Part shown: positions 34,202 through 44,789 of the stretch, in pieces
How the letters are laid out: each line of letters starts with the position of its first letter
How positions within the stretch are numbered: the first letter of the stretch is position 1
Source: Hordeum vulgare subsp. vulgare
Taxonomy: Eukaryota > Streptophyta > Magnoliopsida > Poales > Poaceae
DNA length: 64,000 bases
Direction of reading: 5' to 3'
NCBI RefSeq assembly: GCF_904849725.1
Contig: NC_058522.1
Span: forward strand, 434,959,529-435,023,528
Program-made: the position numbers and the translations under genes
The notes under the pieces: model-generated
What the model was told of the DNA's origin: nothing
Seen by the model: the letters and a program-made list of their open reading frames with translations, nothing else
Databases searched by the model: none

Positions 34202-35011
34202 TGTAATACCCCAAGTGTAAAACCTTCCTTATTTGGAACCTACTTGATGTGGGTCCACCTTGTCTTTGATATGAGAGTGTCCTATGCATGTATGATTTCA
34301 TGTGTCCCTTATTTTCTTCCTTGCATGGTTGCATACCATATTGTTTCATGTCATGTCTTGTCCTTGTGATTGCATTGTGTTCTCATGAGATGTGTGGTTA
34401 ACTTGTGATTTCATGTGGCTAGTAGTAATAGTATTGTGGTGGCACTAGTTTTCAAAACCCCTTTCTCTCAATTAACTCTAGATTCTTATTCCAACTATTC
34501 CTTCCCTGATTTTAAAATGTCCAATGTTTAGGGATTATTGTGGGGATATTGGAGTGCTAAATTTGGTGTTTTGGTAAGTGTTCTAAAGGTGCAAATAAAC
34601 CACAAAATAGAAACTAAATTGTTGTTTTGTATTTATTTAAGTTGCTCCATAAAATCAATTTGTATTTTATTTAAATAGGTTATTTATTTTCATGACCAGG
34701 GACATTTTTAGTTTGATTTTATCCACAACACAAAGCCATGTGTCTATTTTTTTGCCTTCTATGTTTTATTTTAATAGGAATTAGTCCAGGGGCTTTCTTT
34801 CTCTATCTGTCGTCACTAGGTGGGCCTCCTCCCACTAGTCGGCCCGCTTCCCTCTCTCCCTCGCGAGCCTAGGGCGCGTCCCTCTCTTCTTCCTCGCTTT
34901 CCAGCTCGGCACCTGGGTCCCACTTGTCATCCTCCCATTCGTTCCCCTCTGCTTTCCACCGGAGAGCGTTGCGCACATGGCCGCGCCGCGTCCCTCTCTT
35001 CCCCCATCGCC

Positions 35012-35019
35012 CTATTTAA
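35012..35019 (+). promoter_or_regulatory. TATA-like box of the solo LTR
   Basis: CTATTTAA lies about 810 bp into the LTR in a CT-rich region, followed by a GC-rich leader. Confidence 0.45.
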
Positions 35020-35662
35020 CCCCCTTGGCGTCCGTGCCTTGGCTAGGGTTCCTCCTCCGCCGCCGCCACTTCCAATCTCATCTTCTTCCCCTCTCTATCG
35101 ACGACGCGAGGTAAGATCATCGGCTCCGCCATGGCCGAGCCGTGAAGGTCGTCGTCGTCGTCGCTGTGGTGCTGCTTCCTCCTCGTCGAAGGGTCTGGAA
35201 GCTTGCAGCGTCATCCAGGAGCTCGTTCCCGTCGCTGGATCGTCTGCATCGTCTCTGCCTCCTCTTCTTCCGGACGACGCCTTTTCTCCTACGAGCACCT
35301 TCTCCGCGTGCTTCTTCCTAGTAATTCCTCTACGGGCGCTTCCTCCTCGACCCGTACATGAGGTAGTAGTCCTCCTCCTTGCTCCCTGTCCCAGATCGAG
35401 AGCCGTAGCTGTAGAATCGTCGACGTGTCGCCTCTGTCGCCGGAGCCGCCGCGCTGCGTTGATCCATCGTTGTAGGGCCGCTCGGGTAGTAGATGAGTTA
35501 GAAATGGAACCGTGGTTGCCCAAGCAACCTTCCACATAGCAGCCGTAGTTCAATTCATAGCACAACGCCGGCGTGCACCTCCCCTGTTCCGGTCGTCGTC
35601 GGGCAGTGGTGATGCGCGAAGGGGATCCTCTTCAGAGTTACTTCCCCTTCTCTGTCAGTTGT

Positions 35663-35736
35663 CGATCCGTAGCGTAGTGGTAGTGGTGCTGTGTTGCCTG
35701 ATGAGAGGGCGTGGGTTCGAATCCCCCCTCAGCACC
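35663..35736 (+). other. tRNA-like module 1 with pol III A and B boxes
   Basis: A-box-like TAGCGTAGTGG at 35670-35680, perfect B box GGTTCGAATCC at 35714-35724 and a T-run from 35737. A T-arm with four of five pairs and a D-stem using wobble pairs can be drawn. The acceptor ends do not pair, so it is not a working tRNA gene. Confidence 0.5.
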
Positions 35737-35819
35737 TTTTGTTTTTTGATTTGTTTCGGCACAATAAGCTACAGGGGATACCTTACCCTGTTGGAGCCCC
35801 CTTCCTTGTCGAATGCAGT

Positions 35820-35888
35820 GACTGTGGTGTGGTGGTTTGAGCTCTGTGTTGTAACCAGCAGGTCTGGGGTTCGATCCCAGGCCTGCCC
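35820..35888 (+). other. tRNA-like module 2 with pol III B box
   Basis: A-box-like GTGGTGTGGTGG near 35824-35835, B box GGTTCGATCCC at 35868-35878, and a run of seven Ts from 35889. CTGGG and CCCAG flank the B-box loop as a perfect five-pair stem. It lies about 155 bp after module 1, in the same direction. Confidence 0.5.
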
Positions 35889-36012
35889 TTTTTTTCCTTT
35901 CTTTCTTTTATTTTTCCTTTGCTATTTACTTGCTACAACTTCTGCCTAAATAATAGTGCAAGAAAGGTGTGCATTTTATTTTACTTTTCCTGTCTAGTAC
36001 AGGTAGTGGTGA

Positions 36013-36260
36013 TGGTAACATATGTGAGGTGGTGTATGTGTGTATATGTGTGCATGCATGGTTGTATGTATGTGAGTGTGTGGGTATGCTAGCATTGTGT
36101 AGTGTGTGTGTAGGTGCACATAGTGTCATGCTTATGTGGAGTAGTGTGGTATGCTTGTGTGCATATATCTTGTGGTGTGTGTGTGCAACACACACACATG
36201 AGTTTAACTCATGTGGCACAAGCAGTTGTGCATGTGTGTGTGATATGATTCTCCCATGCT
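36013..36260. repeat. GT-rich imperfect microsatellite
   Basis: About 250 bp of interrupted TGTG / TATG repeats inside the solo LTR, likely slipped-strand growth. Confidence 0.8.
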
Positions 36261-39200
36261 TGTGTTACATATTTAGAGGACTTGCATATTGTGTTTTGAT
36301 CAAGAGAATGTTGTAGTGTGGTGTATTGGAGTAGATGGTGTGTGTGATCACCCCACCTTTGCAAGTCAACTATACACCTTCACATGACCATATGTGGGTG
36401 GGCATGATGTCTTGTGTGTGTGGATAGCTTGGTAGTTGATCTTGGATGATGATGTGCTATGACACACATACATGGGGTCAAAACCCTCATGTCACTTTTC
36501 TTGTCGTTGCACATGAGCAAGTAACTATGTAGGAGTGGATATAGTGATTTGCACATGAGATGATGCACTATTCACTATGCATGTTTCTAGTAGATTTTCC
36601 TTCCTTGTTTGTGGTCACTTGCTCCAAGTAAGTGCATAGATATTATATATGATTTTGGGGTAGAATCTCCCAATGAATCCATTGGTGAACTTATTTTTGC
36701 TATTGGAACACTTTATGGAGATGACATATTCTGATTTGTTCTAAGGTTAGTCCTTGTTTCCATGGAGTGTGATGAGCCCAAGGGCATGTTATCTTGTTGT
36801 GGCAGTAGAGGGTGATCCCCTCTATAGCTTGTTGGTGTCATTTCTCACTTAGGGCATATTGTGTGCAAGTTGTGCCTAGACGAAGTCTGAGAATCTGTTT
36901 CTATTTTCTTCTCCTGTTGATGAGGTTGCGCAGGTCAATGTGTTGTGATCTGGCCTTAGCTTTCAACTGGAAAGTTGAAGCTGATATGTTTGTCGAGCTC
37001 CCTGTAAAATTTCATTCCATTTGGAGTCCTGTAGATATTGTTTTGTCTGCTGTCAAAATGCTTCAGAGCATAGACAGATAGTGAGAATCTGGAATTTTCA
37101 CCAAGTCCCTGAAATCTGATATTTTTGGGCAAGTTTGCAGCCTTGTAACTTTTTGTGTTTAATTCCTTTGTGTATGATTCTTGCTTGTGCTTGTAGTAAT
37201 CTTGGATAGATACATCCACATATATTATTTGTCATATTTGGGTGGTTGTAGGTGCTATGCATGTAGCTCATAAAGTGCTATGATGCAGTTTATGGCAGAT
37301 TGTGTAGTTTTGTCATTTTGATGTTTGTGAGTGCTTAGTTGATGATGTGGTGTTCTTCTTTGCTCCACCCCATCCATGTTGGTTTGTTTTATGTCTTGGC
37401 AACCTGGAAATACCAGAGTTGTGCCATTTGAGTGTGTGGTGATGAATTTGACACGTAGGGCTTCATGTCTTGTTTCGTTGATTCCCGTTGATCCGTAGCT
37501 CCGATTGTAATGTTCTTTATATGCTTTTGCATCGTTTTCACGAGACGCATCTGATCATGTCATTCTCATGCATGTCAAAATACCTTAGGATGCATCTCTG
37601 TCCAGGAACATGTATTTTCTTCTCATGCTTGTGCTAGTGATAGAAATAGTGATGCAGGCTCATATTCATCTCATGCATCATGTGATTGTTGCATTTTGAG
37701 GTGCTGTTGTTCATTGGATGTTATTATTATGTTGGGTAGCACCGGGATCGGAGAACGAGTTCGTGGATTCGGGAGAGTACGTGCATGACGAACAAGAACC
37801 GTTCCAAGCTGAGGATATCACAGGCAAGATGATATGACCTTGATTCCATCTATAGACTTGTTATGCTAGTTTACGTTTCCTTGTCATATGCTCGATGCCT
37901 ACCACTGAAATAATTGCCTCCTGATATGACATGAAACCAAACACTTATCCCTTCCTAGAAAACTTGAATGGCTAAGTAGGCTTGCTCAGCTACTAATGTT
38001 AGCGTCGCTAGATGCAGGTGCCTTGTCTCATGTGATAACATCAGATTGATATCATTATCTTAATTATGTTATTCAATTTAATGCACCTATATACTTGGTA
38101 AATAACGGAAGGCCTAGACTTTTGCCGGGTGCTTTGTTCCGTTATTGCCGCCATAGTTACCGGTTACCGGTGTTTGATTCCATATTGATCGCTCCTAACA
38201 CGTTTGAGGTTGTTATGGGGACCCCCTCGATAAATCGCGTAGTGTTAAGACTTGTCCGATAGGACCCAACCTTGGTGTTAATTTGCTAATCACTTAATAA
38301 TAATCTTCATAGGGAATAGCTACCCCGAGGAATTAAATCAACAACCCGGGCCAGTGCTCCTCATGAGTGTTGGTCCAAATTGGGAACTGCTCGGGGCCAA
38401 CTCAGGGCAACTTGAGTGATTTCTATCAGGCCATCGTGCGCGTAGCTCATCCGTCGTGTCGTGAGACTGAGATACGCGGCTCTTATCAGGGTCGTCGACA
38501 CGACGAGAGGTCCTGCTAGTCTTGTCTTACCTTAGCGATATATCTTGCGTACAGGAATCCAGGTGAAGCTTTGGTTCTCCCCAGAGTTGAGGTTTTCCTC
38601 TAAGGAATCCAACGAGATCATGAGATTAGTGATAGAGGATTACTTTGCGGCCCGTGTACATTTGTGATGGACTAGTTGGAGGACCCCTGCAGGGTTTAAT
38701 CTTTCGGAAAGCCGTGCCCGCGGTTATGTGGCAACTTGGAATATTTTGTTAACATCCGGTATTAGATAACTTAAACATAAGCTAGTAAAATTTCCCACTG
38801 TGTGCGTAACCGTGACTATCCCCTTCGAAGATCGCTCTTCGATCGGGAACACGGTGGGGTTATGATTGACGTAGGTACGTGTTCAGGATCACTTAGTGAT
38901 CATCTATCTTCGACCGCTAGTATAGACCACCTTCATATCAGTTCTACGTAAGATAGCCACCATACCAAGCTCAGGATGATGCAACCTAATAACTTGACTA
39001 GTTCTGGCACCGAGGTCATAGATTGCTGAGTCCCCGTGGCTCACAGATTCCTTCACAACACCAACATGTTCAGGTACCCCCGAGACAGGTGATCCCGACG
39101 GCACTCAGCTGGCGTGGCAGCACGATGAGGAGAACGACCGCATGTACATGAACTATCCAGAAGATTGAGGCGTGGTCGTGATCGTGGGCCAGCAGGCAGG

Positions 39201-39657
39201 GTAGCATAGCCATTTCCCTTGTTTTGTAGTTCGTAGCGGAACTACCTTGATTGTATGCGTGATGTACTCTGATATATTTATGAGATGGCAATTGAATCCC
39301 TTATTGTCATTCTGTTGATATTATGTATGTGCTATGATACCTTGTTTGCGAGACGCTTAGATGCGCTCCTTTCCAATTCGGGGCCTCGATCCCTAGATCG
39401 GAAAGGACCGTCTAAGTCGTTACATCACCGGAGGGGCTTCGCTGGGGTGACGTGTCGGTGTCCTGCCGGGGTGTCGCCGCACTCACAGACCTGCCCCAGC
39501 CGATTACCCTAATTAACCGAATTAACCTAATACACCTAATTATCCTAAGTAATAATCTATACCTATACTAACTAGGGACTCCCTATAAATTATCACGTTA
39601 ATTAGTAATTAGGAGTCGTTAATCTGGTGGACCCGACTTATTATGATGTAGATTAGT

Positions 39658-40275
39658 ATTTCTTCTCCTCTTCTTCTTCTCCTCTTCTTCTTCTCCTCTT
39701 TTCCTTCTTCTTTCTCCTCTTCTTTTGTTTTTCCTCTTTTTCTCCTGTTCTTCTTCTTCTCTTCTCCTCTTTTTCTTCTTCTTTCTCCTCTTCTTCTATT
39801 TTTCCTCTTCTTCTCCTCCTCTTCCTCTCCACTTCTCTTCTTCTTATTATTATTCTTCTTGTTCTTCTTTTCTTCTCTTCTTCTTCCTTCTTTTCTTTTT
39901 TCCTATTCTTCTCCTCTTCTTGTTCTCCTCTTCTCTTCTTTTATTATCCTTCTCCTCCTCCTCCTCCTCCTCCACCTCTTCTTCTTCTTCTTCTTCTTCT
40001 TCTTCCATCTTTTCCTTTTTCCTCTTCTTCTTCTTCTGCTCTTCTCCTCTTTTCTTATTATTCTTCTTCTTCTTCTTCTTCTTCTTCTTCTTCTTTTTCC
40101 TCTTCTTCTTCTCCTATTCTCCTCTTCTCCTCTTTTTCTTCTTCTTCTCCTTCTACTTAATTTTCTTCTTTTCTTCTTTTCCTTTTTTCTTTCTTCCTTC
40201 CTTTTTCTTTTCCCTGTACTTTTCTTCTTTTCCTTCTAATTTTCTTCTTCCTCGTCTTTTATATTTCCCTTTTTT
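39658..40275. repeat. 600-bp pyrimidine-rich (TTC/CTC)n tract
   Basis: Almost only C and T on the plus strand, with pure (TTC)n runs, the longest at about 40060-40094. Long open frames here code only for Phe, Ser and Leu and are not genes. Confidence 0.95.
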
Positions 40276-40639
40276 CTAACCTATTTAAATAACCTAACTA
40301 ACAGTAGCTAGCTAATTACTAATCTAATTAGATGAAAAAACAGAAAAGGTACTCACCGGAGGTGGGGTGGGCGGCCGGGTTTAGGTGGAGGCGGGGGCGG
40401 CCGGGCGGGGCTTGGGCGACGGGGCGGGCGTAGGGGCCAGAGGCAGGGCGGGCTCAGGGCCCGTCGGCGGGTGTGGCTGGTGGCGGTGTTGGGCGGCGTC
40501 GGGAGGGTTGGCTGCAGGAAGGAGGTCCGACGCGGGAAGGGAGGAGGTGATGTGGTGGGGGAAGGGAATCAAAGGAGAGGTGTGCGGTGTCGGTGGAGAG
40601 AGAGAGGGGGGAGAGGGGATGGGGGAGACAGCCGTTAGA

Positions 40640-40960
40640 AGTAGGCACACTCTTTGCCATCTACTAGCGGGCAGCAAAGATCTTTCCACCGGACGGCAAA
40701 GATCCAGCGGACGACATATAGTCTGTTTGTGTGACCTAGCCAAGTCCACGGTCCAGTGGAGCCCAGGTCGGCTCTTTGCAGTCTGCCTTTCGACTCTTTG
40801 TCGTGTGCCAGCAGTCAACAAAGAATGCACTGATGAAAACTAACATATTTTCCGTCAATTCATTCTTTGTCATTTGTTTTTTGAAAGCTGGCCGCAAAGA
40901 GCCGTCAGTTGGCAGACGACAAAGAACTGAGTGAAGGCAAATTCACTGATTCCAGTAGGA
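40640..40960 (-). repeat. CACTA-2 subterminal repeats
   Basis: CTTTGCC, GGCAAAGA, CTTTGTC and GACAAAGA words recur in both orientations (near 40651, 40671, 40693, 40774, 40864, 40899 and 40918) up to the putative terminus, as in Triticeae CACTA families. Confidence 0.65.
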
Positions 40961-41508
40961 ATGGTATCATTTCATGGTGGAATAGGTGGGCAAGCATGTT
41001 GTCGGATCTTCATTAGTGACGATGCCGACACCTTTGTGGTCTCAAGATATGGTGTCCGCTCCTACATCAATGAAGAGTAGGATAACACAAACTATCTCAA
41101 TCTTGGCAAACATCGTCACATCAAGCGTGTTATCAATCTCATTTCCCTAACTCCTACTTTGTTGCAAATTTAGCTTTTGCATTCATACTTTATTTTAGTA
41201 TTGTATGTGTAGTTGTTTTTAAGGTTCCAAGTACAAAGGCTAAAGCTTGACCAACATAAATTTTGGAGTATATTTTGATAGGATCATTCACTCTCTTCCC
41301 CCACTAGTCTATAGAACTCGGTCCTACATGACATTTTATGTCACTATAGGAAATTTGGTAACTTGGATGATATACTGTCATCACATCGAATCCAAATTTT
41401 GTTAAGAAATGAGTTTGGCAACAAAATACAAGAGTCACAAGTTGAGGGATATTAGCTCCAATTTTTTGTGTTTTTGTTAAAAAGTCGATGAAGAAATATA
41501 GGACTAAC
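40961..41508. other. Intergenic stretch without recognised feature
   Basis: No gene, terminus or repeat that I can support. It is the left flank of the Tat-B insertion. Confidence 0.6.
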
Positions 41509-42046
41509 TGATGGGGTTATAGTCCCGGGGTAGGGTCATAGGCCTGCCCTATAGGTCCTACCCAAGGACTACCCTTCATAGAGGACAGGGCCCTTAGACA
41601 GTTCCGACTGAACTAAGGACTCCCCCATCATCCAGTCGGTGACGAACACTCGGAGTGTATTTAACGTACCGACTGAATTCCACTCTGTACATCGTAACCT
41701 CCCAGGAGGGCAACGGTCATACGTTTTCATACACCATTATTAACATTTAAGGCATACGTTACCTGTAACGTAGGCATTTATTCGCCACTATTCCACCCCT
41801 GTCCACCGGGCCATTATGAAGGGTAGCACACTCTATATAAGCCGCCCTTCCCCACTGGTGCTCCCAAGAGGTTGGCACTTACTGTAATCCGATATTCCAC
41901 TCGACACTAAGCTCCCAAGAGCACTGAGACATAGGGCTTTTACCTCCACCGTAGAGGGGCCTAAACTCATACATCCTCGCCGTAGCTAAGGCTCTGGCCA
42001 TCCTTTCGTACCCTACACATCTACTGTCAGACTTATACCCACGACA
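41509..42046 (+). repeat. 5' LTR of Tat-B
   Basis: 538 bp, TGATGGGGTTATAG … CCCACGACA. It contains a TATA-like box and ends right before the primer-binding site. Confidence 0.92.
41833..41840 (+). promoter_or_regulatory. TATA-like box of Tat-B 5' LTR
   Basis: CTATATAA about 325 bp into the LTR, conserved in the 3' LTR near 53652 and, as CTATATAG, in Tat-A. Confidence 0.55.
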
Positions 42047-42047
42047 G

Positions 42048-42066
42048 TTGGCGCCCACCTTGGGGC
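42048..42066 (+). other. Primer-binding site of Tat-B
   Basis: TTGGCGCCCACCTTGGGGC, starting one base after the 5' LTR. The same site as in Tat-A with one difference. Confidence 0.7.
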
Positions 42067-42113
42067 AGGCGTCTAAGGGACTTCCGGCGAGTTTGCGACT
42101 TCATCTTTTCATC

Positions 42114-44789
42114 ATGTCGATCGGCGGTGATTTGTGCATGGGTCATGAGATCCTCTTCGGCGCACTCTCCTTCATCGTCGACGATTCGGCATGGCTTCGA
42201 GATGCGCCCCTCGATGTCGAGGCGCTCCCCAGTCGCGGGGCTACGCACTTCCGTGCCGGTTCCCGCGGCATCCTTCTTCTCCAACAATCAGCCCCGGTGT
42301 CGATCTTCGCCCCCGTCATGCACCGCAACAAGCGGTCCCGCCGTCCGCGGCTCCAGCGTTGGGTGCGACACGCCCAGGCGCGGCAGAACGCGTCCTCTCA
42401 AGTGGCGCACCTCGAGTCGGTTGTGGTCGCGCCGCCGTCCCAGTGCTTGGACTCAGTTCCGACTGAGTTATCTTCTAAGTACTTGGGTCGCGGACCTGCA
42501 GCCGAAGTTCTCATGGCCGATTCCCATGAAAGTCCCCTCCGAACTGGTCGGAACGAGCATGAGGTTGGCGAATCGTATGGCGCTCATCGTCAACACCACC
42601 GTTCTGCCAGTCGACGCACTCGCCAGAGCAACATCGAGGTGTTCCGTACACCCGTCCTCAACCCGGCTGCCACTGCCAAGATAGTCGATTCCCTCCAACC
42701 GACTGATTCAGAGGCTGGTAGAGGGATCAAGCAGATCCGTGCCCTGTTGCATACAGCGCAACAGCAGAATTCGGCGGTTTCCCAGTCGCACAACAGGATC
42801 CACAACAGTTATGTTCCCGCGAACACGCATCGGTCGGTTTTCGGCCCCGACTCTCATTAGCGACGCGGACGAGGCAACCGTTCCAGGAATCCCGAAGATC
42901 GTCGCCGTTCAAGCACCCCTCCGTGGGGTGGGCCTTACGGGCCCCGGCATCAGGATGATCGGCGTTCAGTCGGTGACGCATATGATCCAAGGCCCGACGC
43001 AAGAGGATACATCGCCCAGAGGAAGGTCGACAGGAGTCGAGCCCACTGTGATGGTCACGATAGAGACCGTCCGAGTGGAAGCAGGACCATCGTCTCTGGT
43101 CCCGAGTGCTTCAGTCGGGCCATCCGTTCAGCTGACATCCCTCCCAACTTCCGATTGGCGACGGGAATCAGCAAGTTCACAGGAGAGTCCAAGCCAGAAA
43201 CGTGGCTGGACGATTACAGAGTGGCGGTCCAGATCGGTGGTGGAGATGACCAGGTCGCCATGAAGCATCTCCCCCTGATGCTCGACGGCTCGGCACGAGC
43301 GTGGATGAACCAGTTGGCTCCGTCAAGCATCTACAGCTGGGCAGATCTGTCCCGAGTCTTCATCAAGACCTTCGAGGGCACGTGCAAACGCCTTGCTGGT
43401 CTCGTGGAGCTCCAGCACTGTGTCCAAAAGCAGAATGAGCCCCTGCGCGATTTCATCCAGCGCTGGACGACCCTCTACCACACGGTGGACAACGTCACAG
43501 AGCATCAAGCAGTCTGCGCCTTCAAGGCAGGCGTGCGGTACAGGGACCTGTACCTGAAATTCGGTCGGACAGGCGACATCTCCATGAGCAAGATGATGGA
43601 GATAGCCGCACGCTATGCAAATGGCGAAGAGGAGGACCGCATACGTAGCGGCAAGCATAAGGCAGTCGCCGATGGAGATGGGAACAGCAATCGGAAGCAG
43701 AAGCAGAAAGCTCCATCCACTCTGCAGGCAGAGGCAGCAGCCGTTACAAATGCCAAGTTCAAAGGCAAGGGGAAAGCTCAGTACACCCCCAAGAAGAAGC
43801 AGTTCGGGAATTCCATCCTGGATCAACCATGTCCAATCCACACGAAGATGGATGAAGAAGGCAACGCCATATTCCCGAAGCACACCACTCAGCAATGTCA
43901 CCTCCTGATCCAAGGGTTCGGCGAAGGGCAGCCGAGTGAAAAGGACAAAGAGCAGAATGATGAGGACAAGGAGGATCCGTTCCCCCAAGTCCATGCAACA
44001 TTGATGATTTTTTCTGACGTGGAAAGCAAGAGTCGACTGAAGCTGGTGAACAGGGAGGTGAACATGGCAACCCCAACCAACCCCACGTTCCTCAAATGGT
44101 CTCTGACTGCGATCACCTTTGATCAGTCGGACCATCCAGCACACGTGCCCACCCCAGGGAGGCAAGCTCTGGTCGTCGACCCGGTGATGGAAGGAGTCCG
44201 ACTGCGCAAAGTCCTCATGGACGGCGGCAGCGGCTTGAACATCATGTACGCCGACACTCTCAAGGGGATGAGCATTCCGATGTCCAAACTTAGAGAAAGC
44301 AGCATGCAGTTCCACGGAGTCGTCCCAGGACGAAAGGCCAAGTCACTCGGCCAGATCGCGTTGGACGTCATTTTCGGCTCCGACAAGAACTTCCGCAAGG
44401 AAAGGCTGACATTCGAGGTGGTGGACTTCCAGAGTGCATACCATTCGATTCTGGGCCGTCCGGCGTATGCGCGTTTCATGGCCCGTCCATGTTGCGTGTA
44501 TTTGAAGTTGAAGATGTCGGGTCCTAAAGGTGTGATCACGGTCACAGGCAATCGGCAGCGGGCCGAGGAGTGTCTGCAGCAGGGGTCGAGGATTGTCGAC
44601 CAGCAGATGGCTATCCTCGAGATGGATGAGTACAAGAAGATAGCCGACCCCGCTGACTTGATGCGTTCGAAGAAGCCAGCTTCGGAGTCCATATTCCAGT
44701 CGGCGGGAGACACGAAGAAAGTCAGCATCCACCCGACGGACGACGCCGCTGCCCCGACGAACATCTCCACCACCCTTGATCCAAAATAG
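42114..44789 (+). pseudogene. Gag-protease of Tat-B, one internal amber
   Basis: One continuous frame from the ATG at 42114 (MSIGGDLCMGHEIL) to the TAG at 44787, broken only by TAG at 42858-42860 where Tat-A has AAG. The capsid-like domain lies at residues 360-460 (WLDDYRVAVQIGG, GSARAWMNQL, FIKTFEGTCK). A Cys/His cluster (CPIH … HTTQQC) near residue 575 may be the nucleocapsid zinc site. The protease motif VLMDGGSGLNIMYADTL is near residue 700. It would make particle protein and processing enzyme. Only one substitution separates this segment from an open frame. Confidence 0.88.

Larger units (their letters stand above)
35111..37739 (+). other. Putative long leader intron of the solo LTR
   Basis: Donor GCGAG|GTAAGATC at 35110/35111 and acceptor GGGTAG at 37739. 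The following 84-nt segment (37740-37823) closes with a CAG|GCAAGA donor. The arrangement parallels that in the LARD LTR. Not proven by RNA. Confidence 0.35.
34202..39424 (+). mobile_element. 5.2-kb solo LTR
   Basis: It begins TGTAATACCCCAAGTG, ends AAGTCGTTACA and is flanked by TCACC on both sides (34197-34201 and 39425-39429). I see no primer-binding site, polypurine tract or second LTR inside, so the simplest reading is a solo LTR left by recombination between the two LTRs of a large element. It shares with the LARD LTR the TGTAA start, the TACA end and a promoter / exon / intron / short exon order. It also holds two tRNA-like modules and a GT-rich stretch. Confidence 0.85.
39425..40960 (-). 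mobile_element. CACTA-2, 5' terminal region
   Basis: On the minus strand this reads: a degenerate terminus (…CCTACTGGAATCAGTG), TTTGCCGTC-type subterminal repeats, a GC-rich leader with a GTGAGT donor (minus strand, 40351-40356), then a GAA-rich intron-like stretch. It is the expected 5' end for the transposase at 18839-19463, now displaced by insertions. The first two bases of the terminus do not fit CACTA exactly. Confidence 0.5.

Noticed and set aside
34820..35539. Open frame of 239 codons in the solo LTR
   Set aside because: GC-rich leader and intron-like sequence with a tRNA-like module nearby; no domain, and the splice signals fit a non-coding leader better.
35663..35888. Functional tRNA genes
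   Set aside because: B boxes are good but acceptor stems do not pair and anticodon arms are poor; kept as tRNA-like modules only.
34202..39424. Complete LTR retrotransposon
   Set aside because: No second LTR, primer site or polypurine tract found inside; matching TSDs at both ends make a solo LTR the simpler reading.
39725..40279. Long open frame of 184 codons
   Set aside because: Composed almost only of Phe, Ser and Leu from a (TTC)n tract; low complexity, not a gene.
40385..40843. Overlapping open frames on both strands
   Set aside because: GC-rich CACTA leader; both strands open because of composition, with no recognisable domain.
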